Source: Bactericera cockerelli (lineage: Eukaryota; Arthropoda; Insecta; Hemiptera; Triozidae). From it: a stretch of DNA of 64,000 bases. The stretch is from NCBI GenBank assembly GCA_024516035.1, contig CM044962.1, positions 10,302,207 to 10,366,206 of the forward strand, given 5' to 3'. The translations under genes and the position numbers were made by a program. The notes below the pieces were generated by a model. The model was not told the origin of the DNA. It made no database searches and saw only the letters and a list, made by a program, of their open reading frames with translations. This document shows positions 54,901-62,485 of the stretch, one piece after another (the first letter of the stretch is position 1; each line of letters opens with the position of its first letter).

Positions 54901-57900
54901 CAGTCATTGGATTTCTCTAGCTAGAGTACTACAAATTATTTTCTTTAAAATCACAGTACAAAAGCCTCATCGAGCCCTCGGTTGACAGGCAATATGCCAA
55001 GTATGGCCGCCGCATTGCCTGTTTGGATGGCCATAGCCAGTCTCAGCTTTGAATAAAAAGCTGACTTGATATCGCCTGTTACTTCAATGAGTCGGCGTCC
55101 CACCTCTTTGGTGGGACGCCTTTCTTTTTTTGGACGTACATGAAGAATTTCATGTAATTACATGAGAGGACCAACAATCAAGAGAAGAATATGACAGATT
55201 TGTAAATGAAGATAAAGCAACTAATCTGGATAACAATACGTCATAAAGTATGAATAACATCAATAAGAAGACAAGAGAACAAATCAGAATCATCATTATT
55301 ACTTGTGAGGATGGTTTAGAATCTTCTGAATTAATTTCAAGAAAGATCATTCTGATAAATGTAAAAGGTGTGAAAATGCTACATAACGAAATTGAACTAC
55401 CTATAGTATAGTACAGTAGTGCTTCATTTAGACTGTCGGCTCGAGACAGGAAGTCCTGTCTCGAGCAGTTTCAAAGAAGTGAATACCTAAATAAGTAAAA
55501 ATAAGTAAAGTAAAATTCGTTATCACATTTCAGACGGAAGATGAATTAGTTCCTGCAACCAATGAGAGAAACATCCCGCCCGAGAGTTCCATGCCTGTGG
55601 CGCCTCCCCCTCCCGATATCTCAGCGCCCCCTCTCCTCATCCCTGATCCGGCCCTGAAACTCATCATAGACAAACTCGTCCTGTATGTGGCCAAGAATGG
55701 GCGGGACTTTGAAATCGTCGTCAAGCGGAAATGTAAGTGACTGGACTGCGTTTTTACCGGTAGCTCAGTGGTAAAGGCGGCACTCTGTGAATCCAGAGGT
55801 TCCAGAGGTCGTGGGTTCGAAACCCAGCCGGGACATGACAAGTTATCCTCCCATTTTGGGATTTTTACCACATAATAATACGTCTTGGGTAAAAAAAAAG
55901 CTGTTACAGGGTAAAAAAAAATGTTTTAATCCTCTATCTGGAATCTTCAAAATAAGAAAAGTTCATATTTTTTGTATTTTTTATATAGGTAATTATACTT
56001 TTTTCTCTTTATGTTCCTATAGTTGTAAAGTAGGTATGTTGTTTTTATTATTATTATCTATTTTATCATACATAATGCAATTTTTTATTTATTTTTTATA
56101 TATAATGTACTACATTACTTTATTATTGGCACATACCTCTACCTTATTATTGTTTGCTACTTTGTTATAATTTATCTCATAATGTTGTCATTTATATACC
56201 ATTAAGTTATTTATATTTGCCAATCCAATTGTAAAATAATATTACAAATAAATAAAATTATTATTATTATAATACGTCTTGGGCTTACTGCTGGAATAAT
56301 GGGACTTTGGTAGTCTTAATCGAGCAGTATAAATGAGGCTATAATCTATAATATTATTATCTCCAGTTATGACGGAGTTTTAAGAAGTATAATAATTATA
56401 TGTCTGTTTTTTATGTGTTATAATAAGATATAATAATCATTCGTCTGTCCCGGTTTGGCTTGGGGACGTTAAACAGGGAGAAGACCAGTGTCTCGCTAGA
56501 GGACTATAAACAGAGAACAGACTAGCCAACCCTTACAAGCCAGGCTAGCTTGCAGTTTCCTAAGGGTTTAATGGCTTATAAAGAAAAGTCTATGTCCTCA
56601 TGATGGTTGATCGCACATAGAAATATGTGGTTCAGGACGAGCCAACTTTGAAATGAAGTTGGCTGGAGACCATCACTCAACCCTCCAGCTGTAGCCAAGC
56701 TGGCTACAACAACAACAACAACAACAACTGTCCCGGTAACTCAGTATTAAAGACGGCACTCTGTGAATCCAAAGGTTGGGGGTTCGAATCCCAGCCGGGA
56801 CATGATAAGTTATCCTCCCATTATAATAATACGTCTTGGGCTGACTGCTGGAATAATGGGACTCAATAGTCCTATTCGGGCAGTATAAATAAGGCGATAT
56901 TATTATCATTCCGTGATTATGAAAGGGGAGAAGATTCTCATTTATTTCTTGTTTTCCAGGTGATCCCCGCTTCTCTTTCCTAGAGCCAGGAGACAAACAC
57001 AATGCTTACTACGAGAAAGAACTGAAGGCCTTGTTGCCTACTGACTCAGCTCCTACACAACAAGTTACCAGTAGCAATGGTGAGGCAGACAGCTCGCAGA
57101 AACAATGTAAGCATTTCATTGGCTATCCCAGGGTCTTGATACAGATTTATTTTATTTTTATTTATTTAATACATGACAAGTAAATGGTTCAAATATATAC
57201 ATATAACAATGACAGTGTTCATAATTCATAGTATTTTTAACTGAACTTATGCTAGTTTCTTTTGGCTGTCGTCATCTCACACTAAGGGCCACACAAATGA
57301 AGTATGGTCCTTGTGCATTTTTTTAAGTACATATTAATTTACATATTTGTTTTTAAGTACTTGAAAATGAGAAAGTCACTCACTCATCTCTGTTTCTTCG
57401 CACTGGTGTCTTCTTGAAAGTAGAAATTTAGCATTGTTATGTACGGAAATATTTTTAATATTTCGATTATTATAATTACCAGCTAAAACCCGGCACTTGG
57501 TCGCCGTTAAGGTTTTTTCCCATGTCCTACTTGAAAATGGTAATAGATAGTTTAATTTTGATAATTTTCTAGGTAGTTTGACCGTGGTTTAGGGGGGGTC
57601 AACACTCATGAAAATTTCAATATCTGTTACCGTTTGGGCTATGGTATTGTAAACAGACAACCCCTAAGAGTACATAGTCAGCCAGACATGCACAGATTTG
57701 AGTTTTATATAAATAAATGAATGTGTTTCTTTGTGTTAGTATATCACAATTTTAGTGGTTAGCGCAGAATTATAGGACTTTTCCATATCTTTAATATTCC
57801 AATATGTTATTTTTGCCTATAATTCCGCCACTGGTTGCTGCTAACAATAAAGCAGCTACTCATTTTTCCTCACGAGGTATGAATGAACCCCAAACACCCA

Positions 57901-60900
57901 AGTACAGAGCAGAAAAATTCTGTCCCGCTGCGGATCGAACGCAGGTAACCATGCGTGCAATGCCTAGCGCGCTAACTCACTCGGCCACGGTGACTACTAG
58001 AGTTTTATATATTTTTTCAAAAAAAAAAAAAAATGTTTTCAACTATTTATAAAATATAAAAAATGCCTTCCAAGTCTGAGGAACGAGGCACTGTGCCCAT
58101 CACAGCTGCTGCATTTCCTCTGTGGATACAGAGAGAAATCCTCTGTTTCAAAAAGGAGGTTGACCTTTTCAGCTAGTTGTGACAGCAGTGCAGCAAACCC
58201 ATTTTTTTCTCCCGCCGGCCGGCCGCACCTTCTACACATTAAGCGGTTTTTTTAAATTTGAACGAAGCGAACCGAAGCTAACCTGGTCACTGAAATTCAC
58301 TTTTTTTTTATTTGACCGGACCGAAAAATCCTGACCAGAGTGGACCGGCTCGTTCGTTCGGTCATGGCGTTTGGTTCGGTAAGAAGAAAAAGTGGATGAT
58401 TTCAAATGCAAAATGTAAACAAACACCGATATATTTAATGTAAACAAACACCGATATATTTAATGTAAACAAACCAGAGTTCCAAAAATCACTTCTTTTA
58501 TTCTTCAAATTTTGGTTGACCAGAGCTGACTGTTCGGTCTCGTTCAGGCTTTTCGTTCAATTACAAAAAAAACCGCTTATTATCAACTGTTGTTGACTCA
58601 ACCTCTCCCCCTTGTTTCTTAGCTTTGCTTCGCTTCTCCATCAAGAAACCGCGCGCGGAGAAAGCCATCCCCGCCCCGGACACCAAGGTGAAGTGCGCGC
58701 TGGAAGATTCCAGCGACGAGGACAAGGAGGGGGAGGGGGGCCCCCCTAGCCCCCCGCCTCCCCCCCTCATCATCCCCCCTCCCCCTGTCATCAGCAGTGG
58801 CGCCTCCGTGTCTGCGGCGGCGAGTGATAAGGAGGCGGCCCCTCCCCCGCCTACCATGAGTGGTGAGTGGAGGACCTTACAGAATAAACTAAAAAAAAAA
58901 AATCATGTTATAAACCCTGTAGTAAAATTAATCTATAAAAAATTGTTTAAAAAAAATCAAGATAAAACACATTGGCTTTTTGTTTTACTTAATTAACTTA
59001 AATTTAACACTTGGCTTTACTTTATTGAAGCCAAGTGATTTATCTTCAAATTGTTTAGAGCAAAACTAGTTATCTTCTCGAGACGTTCAATAATTTCATT
59101 GTTACAAAAATAACCTCGGCAATGAAAATAATCCCATTGTTTAAAATAGTTAATAGAAAAGCCTTCTGGTTAGAATACATTTTGGGAAACTTGAATTTAA
59201 TTACAAAGATGAATTTAAAAAAAAAAAATGTTATAAATAAAGCGGTACATTATTATTATCTAACCTGGTTGCATGGTTTTCAGTGAAACCCGTACAATTA
59301 ACACTGCGACCTAATTAGATCTATTGTGACCAGTTGATTCTATTTGGTTTTAACGTCCTGACTGAGATAGTCAGGACGGGGGTTTTAACCTCCATTCGCT
59401 GGGAATCGTACCAGCTACCCACAATAACCTCACCCAGCCTGGGTAGGGCCGGAAATGGCAGCCTCACGTGTTTGGATGGAACAGAATTTTCGTCGAAACG
59501 TCTGCCCCAACCGGGAGTTGAACTCGGGAACTCTGGACTACGGGCAGTAGTCACAACCATTACATGATGATCACTAAAAAAAAAACAAATTTTCGACGAA
59601 TACAATACTTTCCTTATTATAGGATAAGGAAAGTAAAAATTATAGAAGGAAGAAGAGAGCAATCTTCTCAACTTTTCTCTATTCTGATGGCATGTTCTAT
59701 GGATCAATGGGAATCCTTCACTTGTTCATTTATTGTGACCGACCTCAGTAGCTTGATCGATAAAGTAGCGGACTTGTAACCTGCTGGTGGTCGGTGGTTC
59801 AAGTCCCGGTTTCAGCGTAGATTTAGTAAAGCGAAATTGAGTAGTTGTGATATTTTTTTTTTTTTTTTCAATAACTTTATTATATTTTATTTTAATATTC
59901 ATACATATCCTTCATTTAATATTTAATAGTTACTGCAATCCAATGTACTTTTCAGTATGTGGTGGATAAGGTGGATTGCAGCAAATAGTATTGTCTTCTT
60001 TTTTTTCATGTATTTTTTTTATTATATCACGAAGGTGATTAACACAAGTTTAATATGATAATTGTTCATTTCTTGTGAGTTGCAGGCAGTGATCTGGCTC
60101 AGTCCAGGACGGGCCGGCTGAGCGTGGAGGTGGAGGAGAAGAGCAGGACGAGTGGAGGTGGAGGGGGAGGTGGAGGTGGAGGTGAGACGGATGAGAAGAA
60201 GGCGGAGAGGAAGCGGCGGGCGGAGGTGTTCCTCAAGATGTTGCGGACCAGCAGTCAGCCAGGTACAATTGTTTTTTTTATCATATGGATTTTTTATTAT
60301 GTTTAGTGGATACAAGGAACATTTTGAAACATTTGAAAGATAAAAAAAAACAAATAAGGATAATAATGTTAAAAAAAAACAACAAAAACAAATAAATAAA
60401 AGACCGATACGCTTCCAGTTTTAAAGATTGAGGGTAATTATAAGTAGTGCTTTATGTATAAGTATAAGTAGTGCTTTATTTAGACTGTCAGCGCAAGACA
60501 GGTAGTCCCAACAGTTTTGTAGAGCGTAGAGTAGAGCAAAATTAATAAACTTTTTTGTAATACCTCTGTCGGGTCTCGGATTGCGTGCTGTCTTAGGGCG
60601 AAATTAATAATAATAATATCGCCTTATTTATACTACCCGATTAGGACTATTTAAGTCCCATTATTCCAGCAGTAAGCCCAAGACATATTATTATGTGGTA
60701 AAAATCCCAAATGGGAGGATAACTTGTCATGTCCCGGCTGAGTTTCGAACCCGCGACCTCTGGATTCACAGAAGATCAGGACGGAGGTGGTTTAAACAAA
60801 TTCGAGAAAGTAATTGTTAAGCATCGGTTTTCCCTATCTTACACAGTACGCAATCCGTGACTTAGAGGTATTACAAAAACGTCTATTAATTTCGCCCTTT

Positions 60901-61775
60901 GATAGGGAAAACCGATGCTACGCAATGATTTAAGTTATCGATTTTTTCTATTAATTTCGCCCTTAGTCAGCCAGGATATTTATTAGTCCTAACAAGGCAG
61001 CAGCTTTTTTTTCTTATAAATCTGTGCGCACGGCAGTGCGCCAGGCCAAGTTCCAGCAAGCACGGCAGTATATCTTAACACGAACCGATTCACACGGTTT
61101 TTCATATATCTTTGGTTCCGTTGACGATGACCATGGAGGTATCAAATTTGGCACATAAGTTCTCTTAGTATCATTAAAAACACTGAAAATATCAATAGTC
61201 AATACAAAATCTTTCGGAGAAAGGTAATTTTAAAATATGCGATTTTGTAACTGACAGGGGGCTTTTCAGTCTTATCTCGGAAGTATAAACAATTTTATTT
61301 ATATTCTATTCTATAAATAAGGCAATATTATCATTATTTTATTCTCAAGTAATGAACACATGAGGTTGCCATTTTTGGCACAACTCACTCATTACTCATC
61401 CCTATAGCTCTAACGTCCTCCTGGAAGACCAATTTTTTTTTTTTTTGTTTTAACCGCTTTCGCATTACTTCAGGGCGCTTTACCTTTACATCCATGCCAT
61501 TCCAGAAACGGAAAAACTCGGTTAGAATTTTCCGCTCCGACCGGGATTCGAACCCGCAACCTCCGGGTCAGCAACCAATTGAAGATTTTTTTTCTTCTCC
61601 TATTCAGCACAACCCACCTCCTCACTGCCCACCACGGATGAAGTGGAACATGTGGCCACGGTCCACAAGAACTCCAATGGCTCCCAGAACAACATCGCAG
61701 TCATCAACATTCCGGACTCTGACGAGAGTGAATCTGCCACCCGTCCTCCTCTAGACCTCAAGGCTAAACTCAGAG
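42753..61775 (+). CDS. su(w[a]): Suppressor of white-apricot (SFSWAP) orthologue, 12 exons seen, C-terminus off window
   Basis: An RS-domain splicing regulator with two Surp (SWAP) modules. In Drosophila it controls its own pre-mRNA by intron retention (established). Exons: 42753-42919, 43777-43946, 44554-44738, 45262-45475, 47113-47198, 53454-53590, 54513-54693, 55534-55732, 56960-57106, 58623-58862, 60086-60262, 61608-61775, giving 690 codons in continuous phase. Residues 1-112 carry the conserved N-terminal block ([14 protein letters not shown]...HLIPWMGD...IDRYDGRG). Surp1 is at about 178-235 and Surp2 at about 418-470. A Pro-rich segment lies at about 525-570 and a Lys/Arg/Glu helix ([16 protein letters not shown]) at about 612-630. 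The RS tail must follow outside the window. Matches human SFSWAP in order and spacing. Confidence 0.95.
43450..43720 (+). repeat. SINE family F, full length
   Basis: CTGGCTGGGGGACGTTAAAC to (CAA)n, in su(w[a]) intron before exon 2. Confidence 0.85.
43777..43946 (+). CDS. su(w[a]): su(w[a]) exon 2
   Basis: [20 protein letters not shown] then [20 protein letters not shown], matching SFSWAP 'YDGRGHLHDLSEYD...EARIEALCDEERYLAL'. Acceptor TATTCTAG, donor GTGAGT. Confidence 0.95.
44096..44530 (-). repeat. Tandem duplication (217 bp) of a family C SINE
   Basis: 44096-44312 and 44313-44530 are near-identical. Each has (AAT)n, AGTGGAAGGTAACCACC, the AATGCTCAAAGCATT hairpin and an inverted B-box. It ends 23 bp before su(w[a]) exon 3. 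Confidence 0.92.
44554..44738 (+). CDS. su(w[a]): su(w[a]) exon 3
   Basis: [20 protein letters not shown] then [15 protein letters not shown] and [11 protein letters not shown], matching 'EEYKRLSEALAEDG...AVGFTYGSD'. Acceptor TTTTTTCAG, donor GTGAGT. Confidence 0.93.
44985..45210 (-). repeat. tRNA-derived SINE, family E
   Basis: Contains CCCATAATTCCGCCACTG, GCTCACATCAAAGGAGCTAC, AATCCATATCTGCTGGGATT and the inverted head ending CTCCGCTGAC. Similar to 57776-57998. Confidence 0.68.
45262..45475 (+). CDS. su(w[a]): su(w[a]) exon 4: Surp1
   Basis: [40 protein letters not shown] and [15 protein letters not shown], a complete Surp/SWAP module (IEKTA.FI...G...E..LK.KQ..NP.F.FL...YY..). Acceptor TTTCCTCAG, donor GTGAGT. 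Confidence 0.95.
45505..45745 (+). mobile_element. Retroelement coding remnant
   Basis: Begins 30 bp after su(w[a]) exon 4. One open frame reads [20 protein letters not shown] then [16 protein letters not shown]. The 'EVIG...GARGTI...FF..F' pattern resembles a stretch I associate with C-terminal parts of insect LINE ORFs, from memory only. No start or longer ORF. Confidence 0.5.
45780..46130. repeat. GTTCGGCTAAGTATT repeats
   Basis: AGTTCGGCTAAGTATT-like units at about 46045, 46075 and 46108, with inverse and related forms (GTTCGTCTAATTATTGC at 45812, AATATTTAGACGAAC at 45865). Confidence 0.55.
46131..46945. repeat. Repeat element with (CA)n and about 180-bp internal tandem units
   Basis: (CA)n at 46131-46150, then three diverged units marked by GGTCCTCGCGAT/GAC at 46330, 46505 and 46691 and by GAACGGTACGTCAGAATGTGG. 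The end ATCAATTTTTTGCTATCTCT...CTCTTTTATATA matches 40230-40325. Confidence 0.7.
47113..47198 (+). CDS. su(w[a]): su(w[a]) exon 5
   Basis: [20 protein letters not shown] then TISAQPES. The DYLHPSL motif matches SFSWAP 'GNYLHPSLFAS'. Acceptor TTATTCACAG, donor GTAAGT. Phase fits. Confidence 0.92.
47618..49760. mobile_element. 2.1-kb foldback element, about 790-bp inverted arms
   Basis: 47618-48412 is the near-exact inverse of 48974-49760, with few differences. Outer ends are TACAGTATGTTTCAG and its complement, flanked by TA on both sides. The 561-bp spacer (48413-48973) contains a family B SINE fragment and no transposase. The TA flank and CAGT-type ends suggest Tc1/mariner-type mobilisation (inference). 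Confidence 0.9.
50085..50191 (+). CDS. Candidate exon of an unidentified nested gene
   Basis: An open frame [20 protein letters not shown] then [12 protein letters not shown] runs into a strong donor (CTG/GTGAGT at 50192). It does not fit su(w[a]), whose exons 5 and 6 join without it. The left end is uncertain. Function unknown. Confidence 0.35.
51143..51208 (+). CDS. Candidate terminal exon paired with 50085-50191
   Basis: TCTCTTTCAG acceptor, then [20 protein letters not shown], Tyr, stop, with AATAAA about 50 bp later. Phase 0 matches the donor at 50192. Together they look like the end of a small gene in the su(w[a]) intron, or an alternative end, or chance. Confidence 0.35.
   Translation: MWEVPVTIQEEHDYTCTIKCY
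51215..52867. other. su(w[a]) intron, AT-rich, no recognised element
   Basis: No ORF or repeat termini identified. GCCCGGTAAACGGGTG at 51600 recurs at 27298 and is probably the end of an unclassified repeat. Confidence 0.45.
52868..53038. mobile_element. MITE, CAGTGGCGTAGCTAG termini
   Basis: 171 bp. Left CAGTGGCGTAGCTAGG and right TCTAGCTTCGCCACTG are inverted repeats. C- and G-rich interior. Confidence 0.72.
53454..53590 (+). CDS. su(w[a]): su(w[a]) exon 6
   Basis: [20 protein letters not shown] then [20 protein letters not shown]. Acceptor CTCCTCCAG, donor GTAAGC. Joins exon 5 in phase 0 and leaves two bases. Confidence 0.9.
53755..54090. repeat. Retroposon fragments with GCCTATGGC hairpin, plus SINE B piece
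   Basis: GGGTTTATTGCCTATGGCAA at 53757 and GGGGTTATTGCCTTTGGCAA at 54056 flank a family B body fragment (53803-53905). Confidence 0.6.
54284..54488 (+). repeat. tRNA-derived SINE, family A, full length
   Basis: TGTCCCGGTAGCTCAGTGG, GGGTTCGAAACGC B-box, body, tail AAGGCGATATAATAT. Ends 24 bp before exon 7. Confidence 0.88.
54513..54693 (+). CDS. su(w[a]): su(w[a]) exon 7
   Basis: [20 protein letters not shown], then [40 protein letters not shown]. Acceptor TCTCTTAG, donor GTAAGT. Confidence 0.88.
54712..54870 (+). repeat. tRNA-derived SINE, family D, full length
   Basis: GACCGACCTCAGTAGCTTG, GGTTCAAGTCCC B-box, tail GTGATTAACACAAATATGATAAC. Begins about 18 bp after the donor of exon 7. Confidence 0.83.
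54953..55133 (+). other. GC-rich structured block ending in a terminator-like hairpin
   Basis: After an acceptor-like TAAAATCACAG, about 90 bases stay open in two frames. Frame 1 (phase 0 after exon 7) ends [20 protein letters not shown], stop. Frame 2 reads [20 protein letters not shown], then SFE, stop, like a membrane helix. AATAAA overlaps the stops. ACAGGCAAT pairs with ATTGCCTGT, AGCTTT with AAAGCT. It closes with a perfect 11-bp stem (55094-55104 with 55110-55120), a 5-base loop and a T-run (55121-55131). It may be an alternative last exon, a small RNA or a bacterial fragment. Confidence 0.5.
55094..55131 (+). terminator. Rho-independent-terminator-like hairpin
   Basis: GGCGTCCCACC, loop TCTTT, GGTGGGACGCC, then TTTCTTTTTTT. 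Out of place in an insect intron. Confidence 0.55.
55439..55466. repeat. Perfect 13-bp palindrome
   Basis: GCTCGAGACAGGA and its complement separated by AG. The flanking TAGTGCTTCATTTAGACTGTC recurs in diverged form at about 60468-60490, so it belongs to a repeat. Confidence 0.75.
55534..55732 (+). CDS. su(w[a]): su(w[a]) exon 8: start of Surp2
   Basis: [20 protein letters not shown], Pro-rich [20 protein letters not shown], then [20 protein letters not shown]. Matches '[22 protein letters not shown]'. Acceptor CATTTCAG, donor GTAAGT. Confidence 0.95.
55756..56345 (+). repeat. SINE family A interrupted by another retroposon
   Basis: The SINE runs 55756-55889 and resumes about 56280-56345. 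TAATACGTCTTGGG occurs at both junctions. The insert (about 55890-56269) is AT-rich and ends AAATAAATAAAATTATTATT. Confidence 0.85.
56455..56727 (+). repeat. SINE family F inserted into a family A SINE
   Basis: 273 bp, TTGGCTTGGGGACG to (CAA)n. CTGTCCCGGT duplicated at 56445-56454 and 56728-56737. Confidence 0.92.
56728..56915 (+). repeat. tRNA-derived SINE, family A (host of the F insertion)
   Basis: CTGTCCCGGTAACTCAGTA, B-box GGGTTCGAATCCC, slightly shortened body, tail ATAAGGCGATATTATTA. Ends about 45 bp before exon 9. Confidence 0.85.
56960..57106 (+). CDS. su(w[a]): su(w[a]) exon 9: end of Surp2
   Basis: [20 protein letters not shown] then [20 protein letters not shown]. Matches '[21 protein letters not shown]'. 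Acceptor TTTTCCAG, donor GTAAGC. Confidence 0.95.
57760..57998 (-). repeat. tRNA-derived SINE, family E
   Basis: Minus strand head GTCACCGTGGCCGAGTGAG with B-box near GCGTTCGATCCGC. Body to TGGCGGAATTATAGGC. Confidence 0.75.
58240..58579. mobile_element. MITE, TAAGCGGTTTTTTT termini, complete copy
   Basis: Left TAAGCGGTTTTTTT and right AAAAAAAACCGCTTA are inverted repeats. The interior has a direct repeat of AATGTAAACAAACACCGATAT. Matches 7767-8215. Confidence 0.8.
58623..58862 (+). CDS. su(w[a]): su(w[a]) exon 10: acidic and proline-rich
   Basis: [40 protein letters not shown], then long Pro runs and [14 protein letters not shown]. Matches 'ISFAIKAKEND...VKLDDDSEEDEE'. GC-rich. Acceptor TGTTTCTTAG, donor GTGAGT. 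Confidence 0.93.
58863..59270. other. su(w[a]) intron, nothing recognised
   Basis: AT-rich with no element boundaries seen. Confidence 0.45.
59290..59566 (-). repeat. tRNA-derived SINE, family B
   Basis: TTGATTCTATTTGGTTTTAA, body, inverted B-box GAGTTGAACTCGGG, ending AGTAGTCACAACCATTA. Confidence 0.78.
59738..60060 (+). repeat. SINE family D split by a T-rich insertion
   Basis: Head 59738-59855 (GACCGACCTCAGTAGCTTG), insert about 59856-60025 beginning with T16, then the tail ATATCACGAAGGTGATTAAC resumes at about 60024. Confidence 0.75.
60086..60262 (+). CDS. su(w[a]): su(w[a]) exon 11: poly-Gly and basic helix
   Basis: [20 protein letters not shown], ten Gly, then [20 protein letters not shown]. 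Matches '[20 protein letters not shown]'. Acceptor GAGTTGCAG, donor GTACAA. Confidence 0.92.
60606..60771 (-). repeat. tRNA-derived SINE, family A, head truncated
   Basis: (AAT)n tail to TTCGAACCCGCGACCTCTGG. The A-box head is replaced by unrelated sequence. Confidence 0.8.
61430..61585 (-). repeat. tRNA-derived SINE, family G, head truncated
   Basis: Matches 22330-22550 (CGCATTACTTCAGGGCGCTT, TTTCCGCTCCGACCGGGATT) and stops at CAACCAATT, 20 bp before exon 12's acceptor tract. Confidence 0.75.
61608..61775 (+). CDS. su(w[a]): su(w[a]) exon 12
   Basis: [40 protein letters not shown], then [15 protein letters not shown]. Acceptor CCTATTCAG, donor GTACAG. The last su(w[a]) exon in the window. 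Leaves one base. Confidence 0.88.
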
Positions 61776-62485
61776 GTACAGACCACTCGCTATACAATAT
61801 TCATAGAATTTAATTTAATGTTTTATATGTACAAAGTCAATACATACTAAATTATATACAATTAAAGTTAAAAGGTACTTAAATCTAAACAAGTGAGCAA
61901 AAATTTTTTTAAGAGAACGAGAGAGATAAAGTTTTAAGAAGAGAAAGAGTAGCAGCTGTGCCTTTTAAATGTGGGATTCACTCAATCACTTACCAAATGA
62001 TTTATTAATATTGTATCCCCGTATATAATTTTTGTTAAATGGTTCTTTAAAATCCATAATTTTTCATGGTACATCTTAGCTATTTATATTGAATTTTAAA
62101 TAGCAGGAAAAAATACGAGGTTCTAGGTATAAAAACACAAGGCTCAGTAGAATTTTTTTCCGCTTGAACCAATAATTCCTTGAATCAGTTTGAATCCCCA
62201 GAAGAGCAAGGACTTTTCTATATTTGTTATACAGGGTGTAACAGACTTGATGTAAAATCTCTTAAGAGGTGGTAGTACAGATCATTTCCAACCATGAATG
62301 TTCTATAACACTTTTGATTTAACTTAGTGGTTCTCGAGATATTATTTTTTTGAATTATTTTTACAAGTCCCCTGCCGCTCGACAAAGAATGGCTCCATAA
62401 ATACAGTAGATGAGGCAATAAATTTAACTTTTTCCATAAGATAACAAAATTTCACTATTGTTTAGACTAGTTTTATTCTTAAAAA

